From an uncultured Muribaculaceae bacterium (lineage in GTDB: Bacteria; Bacteroidota; Bacteroidia; Bacteroidales; Muribaculaceae), in assembly GCA_910586995.1 (NCBI GenBank), contig CAJUKZ010000004.1, positions 37,380-101,379 of the forward strand: a DNA stretch of 64,000 bases, in the 5' to 3' direction. Below are positions 27,792-36,423 of the stretch, piece by piece. Position 1 is the stretch's first letter; the number at the start of each line of letters is the position of its first letter. The position numbers were made by a program, and so were the translations under genes. A model generated the notes under the pieces. It saw only the letters and a program-made list of their open reading frames with translations, had not been told where the DNA came from and did not search any database.

Positions 27792-28682
27792 ATGAAACGT
27801 GTATTAATATCCATATTTATAGCACTGTCGGCCATATATTCATCGACGGCGCAGCAGACGACCACATATTTCCCCTACCCGACTGCACCTGAAAATCTGA
27901 CATCACTGACCGAGCGTTGCAATTATTTGGTCACACACTTCTGGGATCATTGCAATTTTAAGAGTGCTTTCTCATCCATTCCTAAAATGAATGGCGCTGT
28001 GGGCGATTTCCTGTCGTTTATGCCATATGCTTCTGCTGATACTGCATTTATGGCTATTGATGTACTGATTGGCCGGGTGCATAAGAGCCCGAAGCAATTG
28101 CTCGCACTTGCGAAGATGGCCAGGGGCTATCTTATGAGCGATACCGCTGATTATGTAAGCGAGGAACTTTATCTGCCTTTCGCAAAAGCTGTGGCATCGA
28201 CAAAGAAAATACCGGCTGCAGACAGAGAGCCGTTTGCATCTGAGGTCAAGATTCTATCAAACTCCATGATTGGTGCAAGGGTGTCTGATATGAATCTTAC
28301 GACTGCATCAGGAGATAATGTCAATCTATCGGCCAACACGGCTCCGATGATGATACTTTTCTTTACTGGTCCGGACTGTACGGATTGCTCAATGTGGAGG
28401 ATAAGGCTATCTGCTGACTACGCGCTTAACCAAATGATTGAACAAGGACGTCTAAAGATTATAAACATATATGCAGGTCAGGATTCGGAACAATGGGCAA
28501 AATGGGCTTCCGCTGCTCCTGACAACTGGCTTACTGTGCGTAGCGAGGAAGCATCCACGTTGTTTGACCTGACTGTTATTCCTACAATTACTTATCTTAA
28601 CAGAAAGATGGAGGTTCTTGGAAAAGATTTTACGGCTGACGACATAATCCGCTCTTTCCAGAACCATATAATGACCCATTGA
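27792..28682 (+). CDS. Secreted DUF5106/thioredoxin-fold protein
   Basis: A signal peptide (MKRVLISIFIALSAIYSSTA) precedes a helical DUF5106-type region (about 20-165) and a thioredoxin-like C-terminal domain. The domain includes FFTGPDCTDCSMWR near 195; its CxxC (CTDC) could be redox active, though the usual WC is missing. A cis-Pro-like VIPTITYLN lies near 265. It may be a periplasmic oxidoreductase; the partner is unknown. ATG 27792 is preferred to 27777 because it begins the signal peptide directly. Confidence 0.8.
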   Translation: MKRVLISIFIALSAIYSSTAQQTTTYFPYPTAPENLTSLTERCNYLVTHFWDHCNFKSAFSSIPKMNGAVGDFLSFMPYASADTAFMAIDVLIGRVHKSPKQLLALAKMARGYLMSDTADYVSEELYLPFAKAVASTKKIPAADREPFASEVKILSNSMIGARVSDMNLTTASGDNVNLSANTAPMMILFFTGPDCTDCSMWRIRLSADYALNQMIEQGRLKIINIYAGQDSEQWAKWASAAPDNWLTVRSEEASTLFDLTVIPTITYLNRKMEVLGKDFTADDIIRSFQNHIMTH

Positions 28683-28694
28683 TTCAGTCTAATT

Positions 28695-29777
28695 ATGAAA
28701 GTAGCAATGCTTATTTCCGGCGGAGTGGATTCGGCCGTGGCAGCCTACAGGTTAATGGAGCAAGGCCATGACCTGCACCTGTTTTATATAAGGATCGGTA
28801 TGGACAATGGAGAGGGCGACTGTGCGGCGGATGAAGACATCGAGATGTGCAGTCTCATCGCACGGAAGTACAATCTACCTTTCGAGGTAGTATCGCTGCA
28901 CCAGGAGTACTGGGATAATGTGATGGAATATGCTTTGCAGACAGTCAAACAAGGCTTGACACCCAATCCGGACATCATGTGCAATAAAATGATTAAATTC
29001 GGATATTTCGAAGAACGCTGGGGACATGAATTTGACATGACTGCTACTGGTCACTATGCAAGTACGCTGACTGGTGACGACGGACTTAAATATCTTGCGA
29101 CCGCAGTAGATCCGGTTAAGGATCAGACAGACTTCCTCGCAAGGATCAGTTATAGCCAGTTGAGTCATCTGATGTTTCCTCTCGGAGATATACCCAAATC
29201 AGACGTGCGCAGGATAGCTACAGAAACACGCATGCCTAATGCATTCCGTAAGGACTCACAAGGTATATGTTTTTTGGGTAAAATCAATTACAACGATTTC
29301 ATACGCCGTCATCTTGGCGAAAAGAAAGGTCCGATCATTGAAATAGAGACCGGCCGGAAGATCGGCGAGCATAAAGGATTTTGGTTTCATACGATCGGGC
29401 AAAGGAAAGGTCTGGGACTCAGTGGAGGGCCGTGGTATGTTGTGAAAAAAAACGTACGTGACAACGTTGTTTATGTCTCCAATGGCTACGACACTGAAAA
29501 GCAATACGGAAAGACCATCCATACGGACGAGATGCACTGGATCACACGTAATCCGATGAATGATGACCAGCAGACCATGAATATTGCGTTCAAGAACAGA
29601 CATATGCCAGAATTCATATCTGGCAAGCTGATACATCTCTCGGACAATGAATATGTGATTGAGAGCGACAGACAGGTACAAGGCATCGCGCCCGGACAGT
29701 TTGCCGTAATATATGACAGTTGCGGTAAGATATGTTACGGAAGTGCTGTAATAACAGGACGTAATGTAGTAATTTAA
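28695..29777 (+). CDS. mnmA: MnmA, tRNA 2-thiouridylase
   Basis: It thiolates U34 of tRNAs for Lys, Glu and Gln. The PP-loop ISGGVDSAVAAY is near residue 7, the first catalytic cysteine sits in PDIMCNKMIKF near 97, the second in DSQGICFLG near 193, and the tRNA-binding DQTDFLARISYSQL block is present. Length is normal at 360 aa. Confidence 0.95.
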   Translation: MKVAMLISGGVDSAVAAYRLMEQGHDLHLFYIRIGMDNGEGDCAADEDIEMCSLIARKYNLPFEVVSLHQEYWDNVMEYALQTVKQGLTPNPDIMCNKMIKFGYFEERWGHEFDMTATGHYASTLTGDDGLKYLATAVDPVKDQTDFLARISYSQLSHLMFPLGDIPKSDVRRIATETRMPNAFRKDSQGICFLGKINYNDFIRRHLGEKKGPIIEIETGRKIGEHKGFWFHTIGQRKGLGLSGGPWYVVKKNVRDNVVYVSNGYDTEKQYGKTIHTDEMHWITRNPMNDDQQTMNIAFKNRHMPEFISGKLIHLSDNEYVIESDRQVQGIAPGQFAVIYDSCGKICYGSAVITGRNVVI

Positions 29778-29789
29778 AAGCGACACTAA

Positions 29790-30464
29790 ATGAAAGACTC
29801 CAGTTCAATGGATCGTGTGAAACTCCGTGTACTCGGTATATCCTTCAATCAGGTGCACACCGATGCATACGCACTGATTTTGGCTCAGGAAAACGGACCT
29901 TACAGGCTGCCGGTCATTGTAGGCAGTGCTGAGGCGCAGTCTATTGCCATAAAGATGGAAGGTATAATCCCTCCACGCCCCATGACGCATGACTTGTTTG
30001 TGAGTTTTGCCCATGCGTTTGGTGTGACACTCCGCAGCGTCTTTATATATAAATTCGAATCAGGAATATTCTCAGCCGAACTTACATTCAGCGATGGCGA
30101 CAGGACAATTGTTCTTGACAGTCGCACATCTGACGCGATTGCTATTGCTATAAGAACTCAGACTCCCATATATACAACCATGTCGATTCTCAAGAATGTA
30201 GGATTTGTGAGTGAGAACACTGAGGATGAGGTTGAAGACGAGGTTGATATCGCAAATGACATCAGCAATGATACAGACAGCGACTTCCCCATATCCGCCC
30301 GCACGGTAGACAATGAGGATGAGGACAACGCGAGATTCGAACCTAAAATAGAAAATCTCGCAGTAGAAGAACTTGAACGCAGATTGTCGAAACTCATTGA
30401 CGATGAAAACTATGAGGAAGCTGCGCGAGTAAGTGAAATACTTAAAAAGAAACGCGGTGAATAG
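29790..30464 (+). CDS. Bifunctional-nuclease family protein with UVR-like tail
   Basis: The first 140 residues form a BFN/DUF151 domain: LPVIVGSAEAQSIAIKMEG near 36, RPMTHDLFVSFAHAFG near 56, and DSRTSDAIAIAIRTQTPIY near 110. An acidic linker (about 140-185) leads to a C-terminal UVR-type helical hairpin with LIDDENYEEAARVSEILKK. The pairing of BFN with UVR is common in Bacteroidetes and suggests nucleic-acid contact, but its biochemical function there is not settled. Confidence 0.85.
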   Translation: MKDSSSMDRVKLRVLGISFNQVHTDAYALILAQENGPYRLPVIVGSAEAQSIAIKMEGIIPPRPMTHDLFVSFAHAFGVTLRSVFIYKFESGIFSAELTFSDGDRTIVLDSRTSDAIAIAIRTQTPIYTTMSILKNVGFVSENTEDEVEDEVDIANDISNDTDSDFPISARTVDNEDEDNARFEPKIENLAVEELERRLSKLIDDENYEEAARVSEILKKKRGE

Positions 30465-30519
30465 TTCTAAAACCCAACAAGATACTTAAATCATAAACAA
30501 AAAATATCACTGGAAAATT

Positions 30520-31851
30520 ATGAAACCCATAAAGGTACGTCTTGCTCTCCTTAATTTTTTGGAATTTGCAGTCTGGGGTGCATATCTGACATCATTGGGC
30601 AGTTATCTCTTTAGAGTAGGTATGGCCGAACAGATCGGATGGTTCTATGCAGTTCAGGGAATAGTATCAATGTTCATGCCGGCTGTGATAGGCATTGCAG
30701 CCGACCGTTGGATTCCGGCTCAAAGAATGCTTTCGTTGTGTCATCTGCTTGCCGGTATATTCATGATTTCAGCAGGATTGTATGCATCGACTTGTCCGGG
30801 AAATCCTGAATTTGGAATACTGTTCAGCCTTTATTCCGTGAGTGTGGCTTTCTTTATGCCCACTATAGGACTTGCTAATTCGGTAGCATATACAGCATTG
30901 GATAAGAACGGACTTGATACGGTCAAGCATTTTCCTCCCATACGTGTTTTTGGTACAGTAGGTTTCATTTGCTCGATGCTTTTTGTTAACTTTACCGGTT
31001 TTCAGAACACATACGCACAGTTGATTGCATCCGGTATTATCAGCCTCGTGATGGCCGGATATGCCCTGACTATGCCAAATTGTCCTGTCAACAAAAAAGG
31101 TAAAGGCAATTCTATTACAGAAGCCTTCGGTCTTAAAGCGTTCTCTTTGTTCAAGAACAGGCAGATGGCAGCATTTTTTATATTCTCCATGCTTTTAGGT
31201 GTGTCTCTACAGATCACCAATGGTTTTGCCAATCCATTCATACAATCGTTTGGAAGTGTAAGTGAATATGCGTCTGACTGGGGCGTGAGAAATGCGAATG
31301 CAATGATCTCGCTGTCGCAGATAAGCGAGACTCTTTGCATACTTCTAATTCCGTTCTTCCTGAAGCGATTCGGGATAAAGACGGTGATGCTGATGTCGAT
31401 GGTTGCCTGGGTTCTGCGTTTCGGATTTTTTGGTATCGGTGACACCGGTTCGGGTGTATGGTTGCTCATACTTTCCATGATAGTCTACGGCATAGCCTTT
31501 GACTTCTTCAACGTATCGGGTTCGCTGTATGTCGACAAAAAGACAGATATTTCCATGCGCTCAAGTGCTCAGGGCTTGTTCATGCTGATGACAAATGGCG
31601 TTGGTGCTACTGTTGGTACACTTGCTGCTCAAGCTGTGATCAACAGATATGTGAACTCTCAACCTGCCGGACAGTTGCAGATCGACGGATGGCATACATC
31701 ATGGCTGATTTTCGCTGCATATGCTCTTGCTGTCGCTGTGTTCTTTGTGTTGATATTCCATGATAAGGATACCAAGGCTTCAGGATCAGATAAGAATAAG
31801 GCCAAAGAGATTCTATCGGAAGATCCGGAAGGAATGATTGATGCAATATGA
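30520..31851 (+). CDS. MFS nucleoside transporter (NupG-like)
   Basis: A 12-helix transporter of the nucleoside:H+ symporter family. It starts with KVRLALLNFLEFAVWGAYL and has AVQGIVSMFMPAVIGIAADRW near 50 and DTVKHFPPIRVFGTVGF near 135. It overlaps rsmE by four bases. The substrate is inferred from family resemblance. Confidence 0.85.
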   Translation: MKPIKVRLALLNFLEFAVWGAYLTSLGSYLFRVGMAEQIGWFYAVQGIVSMFMPAVIGIAADRWIPAQRMLSLCHLLAGIFMISAGLYASTCPGNPEFGILFSLYSVSVAFFMPTIGLANSVAYTALDKNGLDTVKHFPPIRVFGTVGFICSMLFVNFTGFQNTYAQLIASGIISLVMAGYALTMPNCPVNKKGKGNSITEAFGLKAFSLFKNRQMAAFFIFSMLLGVSLQITNGFANPFIQSFGSVSEYASDWGVRNANAMISLSQISETLCILLIPFFLKRFGIKTVMLMSMVAWVLRFGFFGIGDTGSGVWLLILSMIVYGIAFDFFNVSGSLYVDKKTDISMRSSAQGLFMLMTNGVGATVGTLAAQAVINRYVNSQPAGQLQIDGWHTSWLIFAAYALAVAVFFVLIFHDKDTKASGSDKNKAKEILSEDPEGMIDAI

Positions 31852-32558
31852 TACGGTTCTATTCATCGGATATTGAGACAGCGCTTCAGCTCCCTGAAAG
31901 TGACTCGAAGCATTGTATCAGAGTCTTGCGGATGAAAGCTGGCGATAATCTGGAAGTCGTTGATGGTAACGGACACTGTTTCCGGTGTGTGTTGGCGAAT
32001 GACAATCCTAAGGCTGCTGCGGTAGAGATCGTTGAGAAATTGGATATGCCGCCCGTATGGCCATACTCTGTCACGGTAGCTGTTGCGCCCACCAAGCATA
32101 TGGACCGCATGGAATGGCTTGTAGAGAAACTCACGGAAATCGGAGTCAATCGTATTGTACCTCTCCTATGCAGACATAGTGAGCGCAAAGAAATCAAGAC
32201 AGATAGACTCGTTAAAATTGCAATATCTGCCATGAAGCAGTCATTGAAGTCTACACTCCCTGAGATTACAGAGATGATTACGTTTGATGATTTTCTGAGA
32301 AACTATCAGGCCGCACAGAAGTTCATAGGATATTGTGATGATATTGTAGAACGTAATCTGTTGGCAAAAGAATATAGGCCGGGGAGTGATGTTATTATAG
32401 CCATCGGCCCGGAAGGAGATTTCACGCAGGAAGAAATAAACTCCGCTTTCAGCGTTGGCTATAAAGCCGTGACTATGGGTGACAACAGACTTCGTACGGA
32501 AACAGCAGCCCTTGTCGGCTGTGATACAATTCACATTATAAACCAAGCTAATTTATAA
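31848..32558 (+). CDS. rsmE: RsmE, 16S rRNA m3U1498 methyltransferase
   Basis: A SPOUT-class methyltransferase with an N-terminal PUA-like domain and a C-terminal knot. The family motifs KHCIRVLRMKAGD near 21, AVAPTKHMDRMEWLVEKLTEIG near 78, IGPEGDFTQEEI near 183 and LGD/MGDNRLRTETAAL near 205 are all present. It overlaps the transporter gene and precedes kdsA. Confidence 0.93.
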   Translation: MIRFYSSDIETALQLPESDSKHCIRVLRMKAGDNLEVVDGNGHCFRCVLANDNPKAAAVEIVEKLDMPPVWPYSVTVAVAPTKHMDRMEWLVEKLTEIGVNRIVPLLCRHSERKEIKTDRLVKIAISAMKQSLKSTLPEITEMITFDDFLRNYQAAQKFIGYCDDIVERNLLAKEYRPGSDVIIAIGPEGDFTQEEINSAFSVGYKAVTMGDNRLRTETAALVGCDTIHIINQANL

Positions 32559-32566
32559 GATCAGAC

Positions 32567-33394
32567 ATGAATCAGCTAAATGTAACAGAATATATATCAT
32601 CTTCCCCTACCGGCAATTTTTTTCTTCTTGCCGGACCATGCGTGATTGAAGGAGAAGAAATGGCACTTGACATAGCGGATAAAGCATATCGCGTATGCGA
32701 ACAGCTTGGCATACCCTACATCTTCAAGGGGAGCTATCGAAAGGCAAATCGTTCGAGAATAGATTCATTTACCGGTATCGGGGATGAAAAAGCGCTTAGG
32801 ATACTTGCTAAAGTGAGATCGGAATTCGGCATACCGGTTGTTACGGACATTCACAGCGCTTCTGAAGCGGCTATGGCGGCAGAATATGTAGATGTATTGC
32901 AGATACCGGCATTTCTGTGCAGGCAGACTGACCTTCTGCTCGCAGCGGCAGAAACAGGAAAATTTGTGAATATAAAGAAGGGGCAATTCCTTTCTCCTGA
33001 ATCAATGCGTTTCGCCGTGCAAAAGGTACGCGATGCAGGAAATGAGAATGTAGCCATCACTGAGCGTGGTGTAATGTTTGGCTATGGGGATCTGATTGTG
33101 GATTACCGTGGAATCCCCGAGATGCAGCAGACTTCCAAATGTCCTGTTATACTTGACATAACGCACTCCTTGCAGCAACCGAACCAGAGTGCTGGAGTAA
33201 CCGGTGGTAAGCCTGAGTTAATCGAGACAGTTGCAAAGGCGGGTATCGCAGTCGGTGCGGATGGTCTGTTTATCGAAACCCACCAGAATCCGTCAGTGGC
33301 AAAGAGCGATGGTGCAAATATGCTACCGCTTGAGAAACTACCTGCCCTGCTCCGCCGTCTTACAAAACTGAAGATGACAGTAAATTCTCTATAA
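32567..33394 (+). CDS. kdsA: KdsA, KDO-8-phosphate synthase (metal-dependent type)
   Basis: It condenses arabinose 5-phosphate with PEP for lipopolysaccharide core synthesis. The Cys in FLLAGPCVIEG (near residue 25) marks the metal-dependent class; the other expected ligands are the His in DITHSLQQPNQ, the Glu in FIETHQNP and the Asp in SDGANMLPL. The substrate loop KGSYRKANRSR is intact. Confidence 0.93.
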   Translation: MNQLNVTEYISSSPTGNFFLLAGPCVIEGEEMALDIADKAYRVCEQLGIPYIFKGSYRKANRSRIDSFTGIGDEKALRILAKVRSEFGIPVVTDIHSASEAAMAAEYVDVLQIPAFLCRQTDLLLAAAETGKFVNIKKGQFLSPESMRFAVQKVRDAGNENVAITERGVMFGYGDLIVDYRGIPEMQQTSKCPVILDITHSLQQPNQSAGVTGGKPELIETVAKAGIAVGADGLFIETHQNPSVAKSDGANMLPLEKLPALLRRLTKLKMTVNSL

Positions 33395-33405
33395 AATTTA
33401 CGAAG

Positions 33406-33464
33406 AACAGAAAATCTACCAACAATGGTTATTCTATATCATGTGGGTGGAATTTCTGTTTTTT
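33406..33464 (+). terminator. Putative terminator after kdsA
   Basis: AACAGAAAATCTACC can pair imperfectly with GGTGGAATTTCTGTT, followed by TTTTTT. The loop is long (about 25 bases). Confidence 0.5.
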
Positions 33465-33472
33465 GCCAAGTC

Positions 33473-33503
33473 TTGCATAGGCATAGTTAATTTTTTATCT
33501 TTG
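33473..33503 (+). promoter_or_regulatory. Promoter for the lipocalin-like gene
   Basis: TATCTTTG (33496-33503) is a perfect -7 box and TTG (33473-33475) is 20 bases upstream; the gene's ATG is 30 bases downstream. Confidence 0.75.
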
Positions 33504-33533
33504 TGACCAAGTTTAATTCATTACAACAAAAAC

Positions 33534-33959
33534 ATGAAATCAATCAAAATATCAGTATTTGACATCAAACCAATCTGTAACTTTTTGCTGCTTATAGGTT
33601 TAATGACTCTTTTATCATTTTCAATGGTTTCCTGTGGTGATGACGAAAATGATGCTCCCGACGATCCTTACAATGAAATCATAGGCAGTTGGCAACTATC
33701 AAATTACAATATCTATCCGTCATTCTACACCATCGAGTTTAAATCAAACCATAAAGCAACAATAGTCTATGAGCCAGGAGAATCTCCTGAAAAAGCTAAC
33801 GAATGGAGAACGGACGGCAACAAACTCTATATCTATTTTGATACCGACATCAACCATAATGACTATCTTGTTGGAACATATACAATTGAGAACGACAAGA
33901 TGACATACGATTGTAATTATGAGGATGGAGCCACATTTATACTCACTAAAATCCAATAA
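33534..33959 (+). CDS. Lipocalin-like lipoprotein
   Basis: A long N-terminus precedes a hydrophobic segment and the lipobox SMVSC at about residue 36. A small beta-rich domain of the lipocalin-like type follows: IIGSWQLSNYN, then EFKSNHKATIVY, ending TYTIENDKMTYDCNYEDGATFILTKI. Similar small domains are very common in Bacteroidales. No specific function can be given. It is a single-gene unit with its own promoter and terminator. Confidence 0.8.
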   Translation: MKSIKISVFDIKPICNFLLLIGLMTLLSFSMVSCGDDENDAPDDPYNEIIGSWQLSNYNIYPSFYTIEFKSNHKATIVYEPGESPEKANEWRTDGNKLYIYFDTDINHNDYLVGTYTIENDKMTYDCNYEDGATFILTKIQ

Positions 33960-33976
33960 TAAATTTACTCCTAACA

Positions 33977-34016
33977 ATACAAAGAGGCTGAGTCAAGCGA
34001 CTCAGCCTCTTTGTAT
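33977..34016 (+). terminator. Strong terminator hairpin
   Basis: A perfect 18-base stem (ATACAAAGAGGCTGAGTC against its complement) with loop AAGC. It is nearly symmetric and may serve both directions. Confidence 0.85.
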
Positions 34017-34128
34017 ATTTGAAGGTTGTCAATTGTTGGTGGCTGATCAGATAAGAGTTTTGGCATTAACCTTGTATCGTGTGATACTAAGTGCCGCCAG
34101 GCACGGATTCGTTTAAATTGGATCTTTA

Positions 34129-36057
34129 TCAGAGAGCGTCACATTCTGCTAACCATAGGGCCGAGGATGCGTCTGATGGCATTCTCCAATCACCTCTTGG
34201 TGAAAGGCAGACACTGCCAACTTTTGGCCCATCCGGCAAGCAAGATCTCTTAAATTGCTGATTGAAGAATCTGCGGTAAAATATTTTCATCCACTTCTTT
34301 ATAGTGTCCTCGCTAAACTCCTGCTTGAATGCATTTCTGGCAAGGAAATACACTTTTGATGGAGAAAATCCGTAGCGCAGCATATAGTAAAGAAAGAAGT
34401 CGTGCAGTTCGTAAGGTCCTACAAGATCTTCAGTCTTCTGAGTGATATTGCCTGATGCATCTGCCGGAATAAGCTCAGGGCTTATAGGTGTATCTATAAT
34501 ATCCACAAGGCAGTGGCGGGTTTCTTCGCACGCCATGTTTATAGAGAACCAACGTACCAAATATCTTACTAAGGTTTTCGGTACTGATGCATTCACTCCG
34601 TACATGGACATGTGGTCTCCATTATATGTAGCCCATCCCAAAGCAAGTTCAGAGAGGTCTCCAGTGCCAAGCACCATGCCCCCCACTTGATTTGCCACGT
34701 CCATGAGAATCTGGGTGCGTTCGCGCGCTTGCGAATTTTCATACGTCACATCGTGCAACTCCATGTCATGTCCAATGTCAGAGAAATGCTGTCGGACAGC
34801 TTCAGCTATTCCGATTTCCCGCACAGACGTACCGAGTGTACGCATTAATGTAAGAGCATTGTTATATGTCCGGTCAGTAGTCCCGAATCCGGGCATTGTA
34901 ATGCTGTGGATTCCCTCTCGTGAATATCCGAGCATATCGAACGTCCTTGCAGCCACGAGCAATGCAAGCGTGGAATCAAGGCCTCCGGAAATGCCTATTA
35001 CCAGATTGCGGCAATGCGTAGCTTTCATACGTCTGGCAAGTCCCGCACACTGGATATTTATTATCTCCTCAGCACGTTTGTCGATATCCACTTCACTCGA
35101 CGGCACAAACGGTCTTGGATCTACGTTACGCAAGAGTGTCACATTCTTATCGTCAGCGCATTCAGAGTCAGCGTTTATACGCCTGATGGGCCATTGATGT
35201 ACCGATGAGCCGAAAGAAGTGCCGGCATGTATTCTATCGCGCATGCACAACTCTATATCAACGTCAGCAATAGCCATGTCCGGCTTGCGTTGCCATCTGG
35301 GAATTTCTGACAAACAATGTCCATTCTCATATATCAACGCTTTGCCGTCGAATACAAGATCGGTTGAAGATTCGCCAAAGCCGGCTGAGGAATAAGCATA
35401 TGCACAATAGCATCTGGCCGACTGCTGTGCCAGTAATGTTTTAAGATAATCATACTTACCGATCACATCATCAGAAGCAGAGAGATTTACGACAAGTTGC
35501 GCACCTGCAAGTGTAGCTTCTGTTGATGGCGGAATTGGAACCCAAAGGTCCTCGCATATCTCAGCGAAGATCTTCACTCCCCTGAATTCAATAAGTTGGC
35601 GCGATGACATGGGAACGTCTTCAATTCCTGCGATAGTTACACATTCATCTATGCCCTCTCCTGACTGCCACCAACGCTTTTCGTAGAATTCGTTGTAGTT
35701 AGGGATATAGGTTTTGGGGAAAGCAGCGACGACTTCACCACCGCATATTGCAACAGCACAATTATACATGGTGTTGCGGGACGAAACAGGAGCTCCTACA
35801 AACAACAATATTTGAGGATTATCGGCTGACCACTTCACGATTTTGCGGAGAGCAGAGTCAGCACCATGCAAAAGAGTGGAATTGTGGAACAGATCGGCGC
35901 ATGTGTATGCTGTGACACACATTTCTGGCATCACGACAACGCAAGCGCCGGCCTGCATGGCTCTGTTAGCCGACTCTATAATAGAATCGGCATTAAAGCC
36001 GCAGTCAGCCACATTTACGGCCGGGACTGCGGCTGCCACACGGAAATATCCGTGCAT
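34129..36057 (-). CDS. nadE: NadE, glutamine-dependent NAD+ synthetase
   Basis: A two-domain enzyme (642 aa). The N-terminal nitrilase-type glutaminase has the catalytic Glu in MPEMCVTAYTC, Lys in FPKTYIPNYNEFYEKRWW and Cys in FAEICEDLWVP. The C-terminal synthetase has the PP-loop GISGGLDSTLALL near 358 and LGTGDLSELALGW near 475. It makes NAD from nicotinate adenine dinucleotide. The stop lies three bases from the end of trxA's frame start side, so the two may form one transcript from dnaE onward. Confidence 0.95.
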   Translation of the reverse strand: MHGYFRVAAAVPAVNVADCGFNADSIIESANRAMQAGACVVVMPEMCVTAYTCADLFHNSTLLHGADSALRKIVKWSADNPQILLFVGAPVSSRNTMYNCAVAICGGEVVAAFPKTYIPNYNEFYEKRWWQSGEGIDECVTIAGIEDVPMSSRQLIEFRGVKIFAEICEDLWVPIPPSTEATLAGAQLVVNLSASDDVIGKYDYLKTLLAQQSARCYCAYAYSSAGFGESSTDLVFDGKALIYENGHCLSEIPRWQRKPDMAIADVDIELCMRDRIHAGTSFGSSVHQWPIRRINADSECADDKNVTLLRNVDPRPFVPSSEVDIDKRAEEIINIQCAGLARRMKATHCRNLVIGISGGLDSTLALLVAARTFDMLGYSREGIHSITMPGFGTTDRTYNNALTLMRTLGTSVREIGIAEAVRQHFSDIGHDMELHDVTYENSQARERTQILMDVANQVGGMVLGTGDLSELALGWATYNGDHMSMYGVNASVPKTLVRYLVRWFSINMACEETRHCLVDIIDTPISPELIPADASGNITQKTEDLVGPYELHDFFLYYMLRYGFSPSKVYFLARNAFKQEFSEDTIKKWMKIFYRRFFNQQFKRSCLPDGPKVGSVCLSPRGDWRMPSDASSALWLAECDAL

Positions 36058-36060
36058 AGC

Positions 36061-36375
36061 TTAAAGCATTTCGTTTATTTTCTCTACCAAAGCCTCGCGC
36101 GTCTGAGATCCAGATAGGCGGCCTACTTTCTGACCTTTATTGTAGAACAGGAAGGTAGGGATAGACATAATGCGGTTTTCGATTGCGAAATCGGTCTGAT
36201 CTTCGGTGTTGTATTTTCCGATTACCACTTTGCCGTCGAACTCTTCAGCCAGCGAATCCACTACAGGACTCATGGCCATGCACGGGCCGCACCATGTAGC
36301 CCAAAAATCAATAACGACCGGCTTACCGGATTCAATAATCTCTTTGACGTTGTCGTCTGTGAATGTAAATGCCAT
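36061..36375 (-). CDS. trxA: Thioredoxin
   Basis: A 104-residue thioredoxin with the active site ATWCGPCMAM near residue 30, KYNTEDQ near 55 and the cis-Pro MSIPTFLFYNKG near 72. It is a general cytoplasmic disulfide reductant. It lies between dnaE and nadE on the same strand. Confidence 0.95.
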   Translation of the reverse strand: MAFTFTDDNVKEIIESGKPVVIDFWATWCGPCMAMSPVVDSLAEEFDGKVVIGKYNTEDQTDFAIENRIMSIPTFLFYNKGQKVGRLSGSQTREALVEKINEML

Positions 36376-36423
36376 TGTTATAATTCGTTTTGAGTATGTT
36401 GTTATTGCTATATAAATATTAAA

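Noticed and set aside
33919..34116. Plus-strand 65-residue ORF
   Set aside because: It runs through the strong terminator hairpin at 33977-34016 and has no conserved features.
34703..35197. Plus-strand 164-residue ORF inside nadE
   Set aside because: It is the mirror frame of a clear NAD synthetase.
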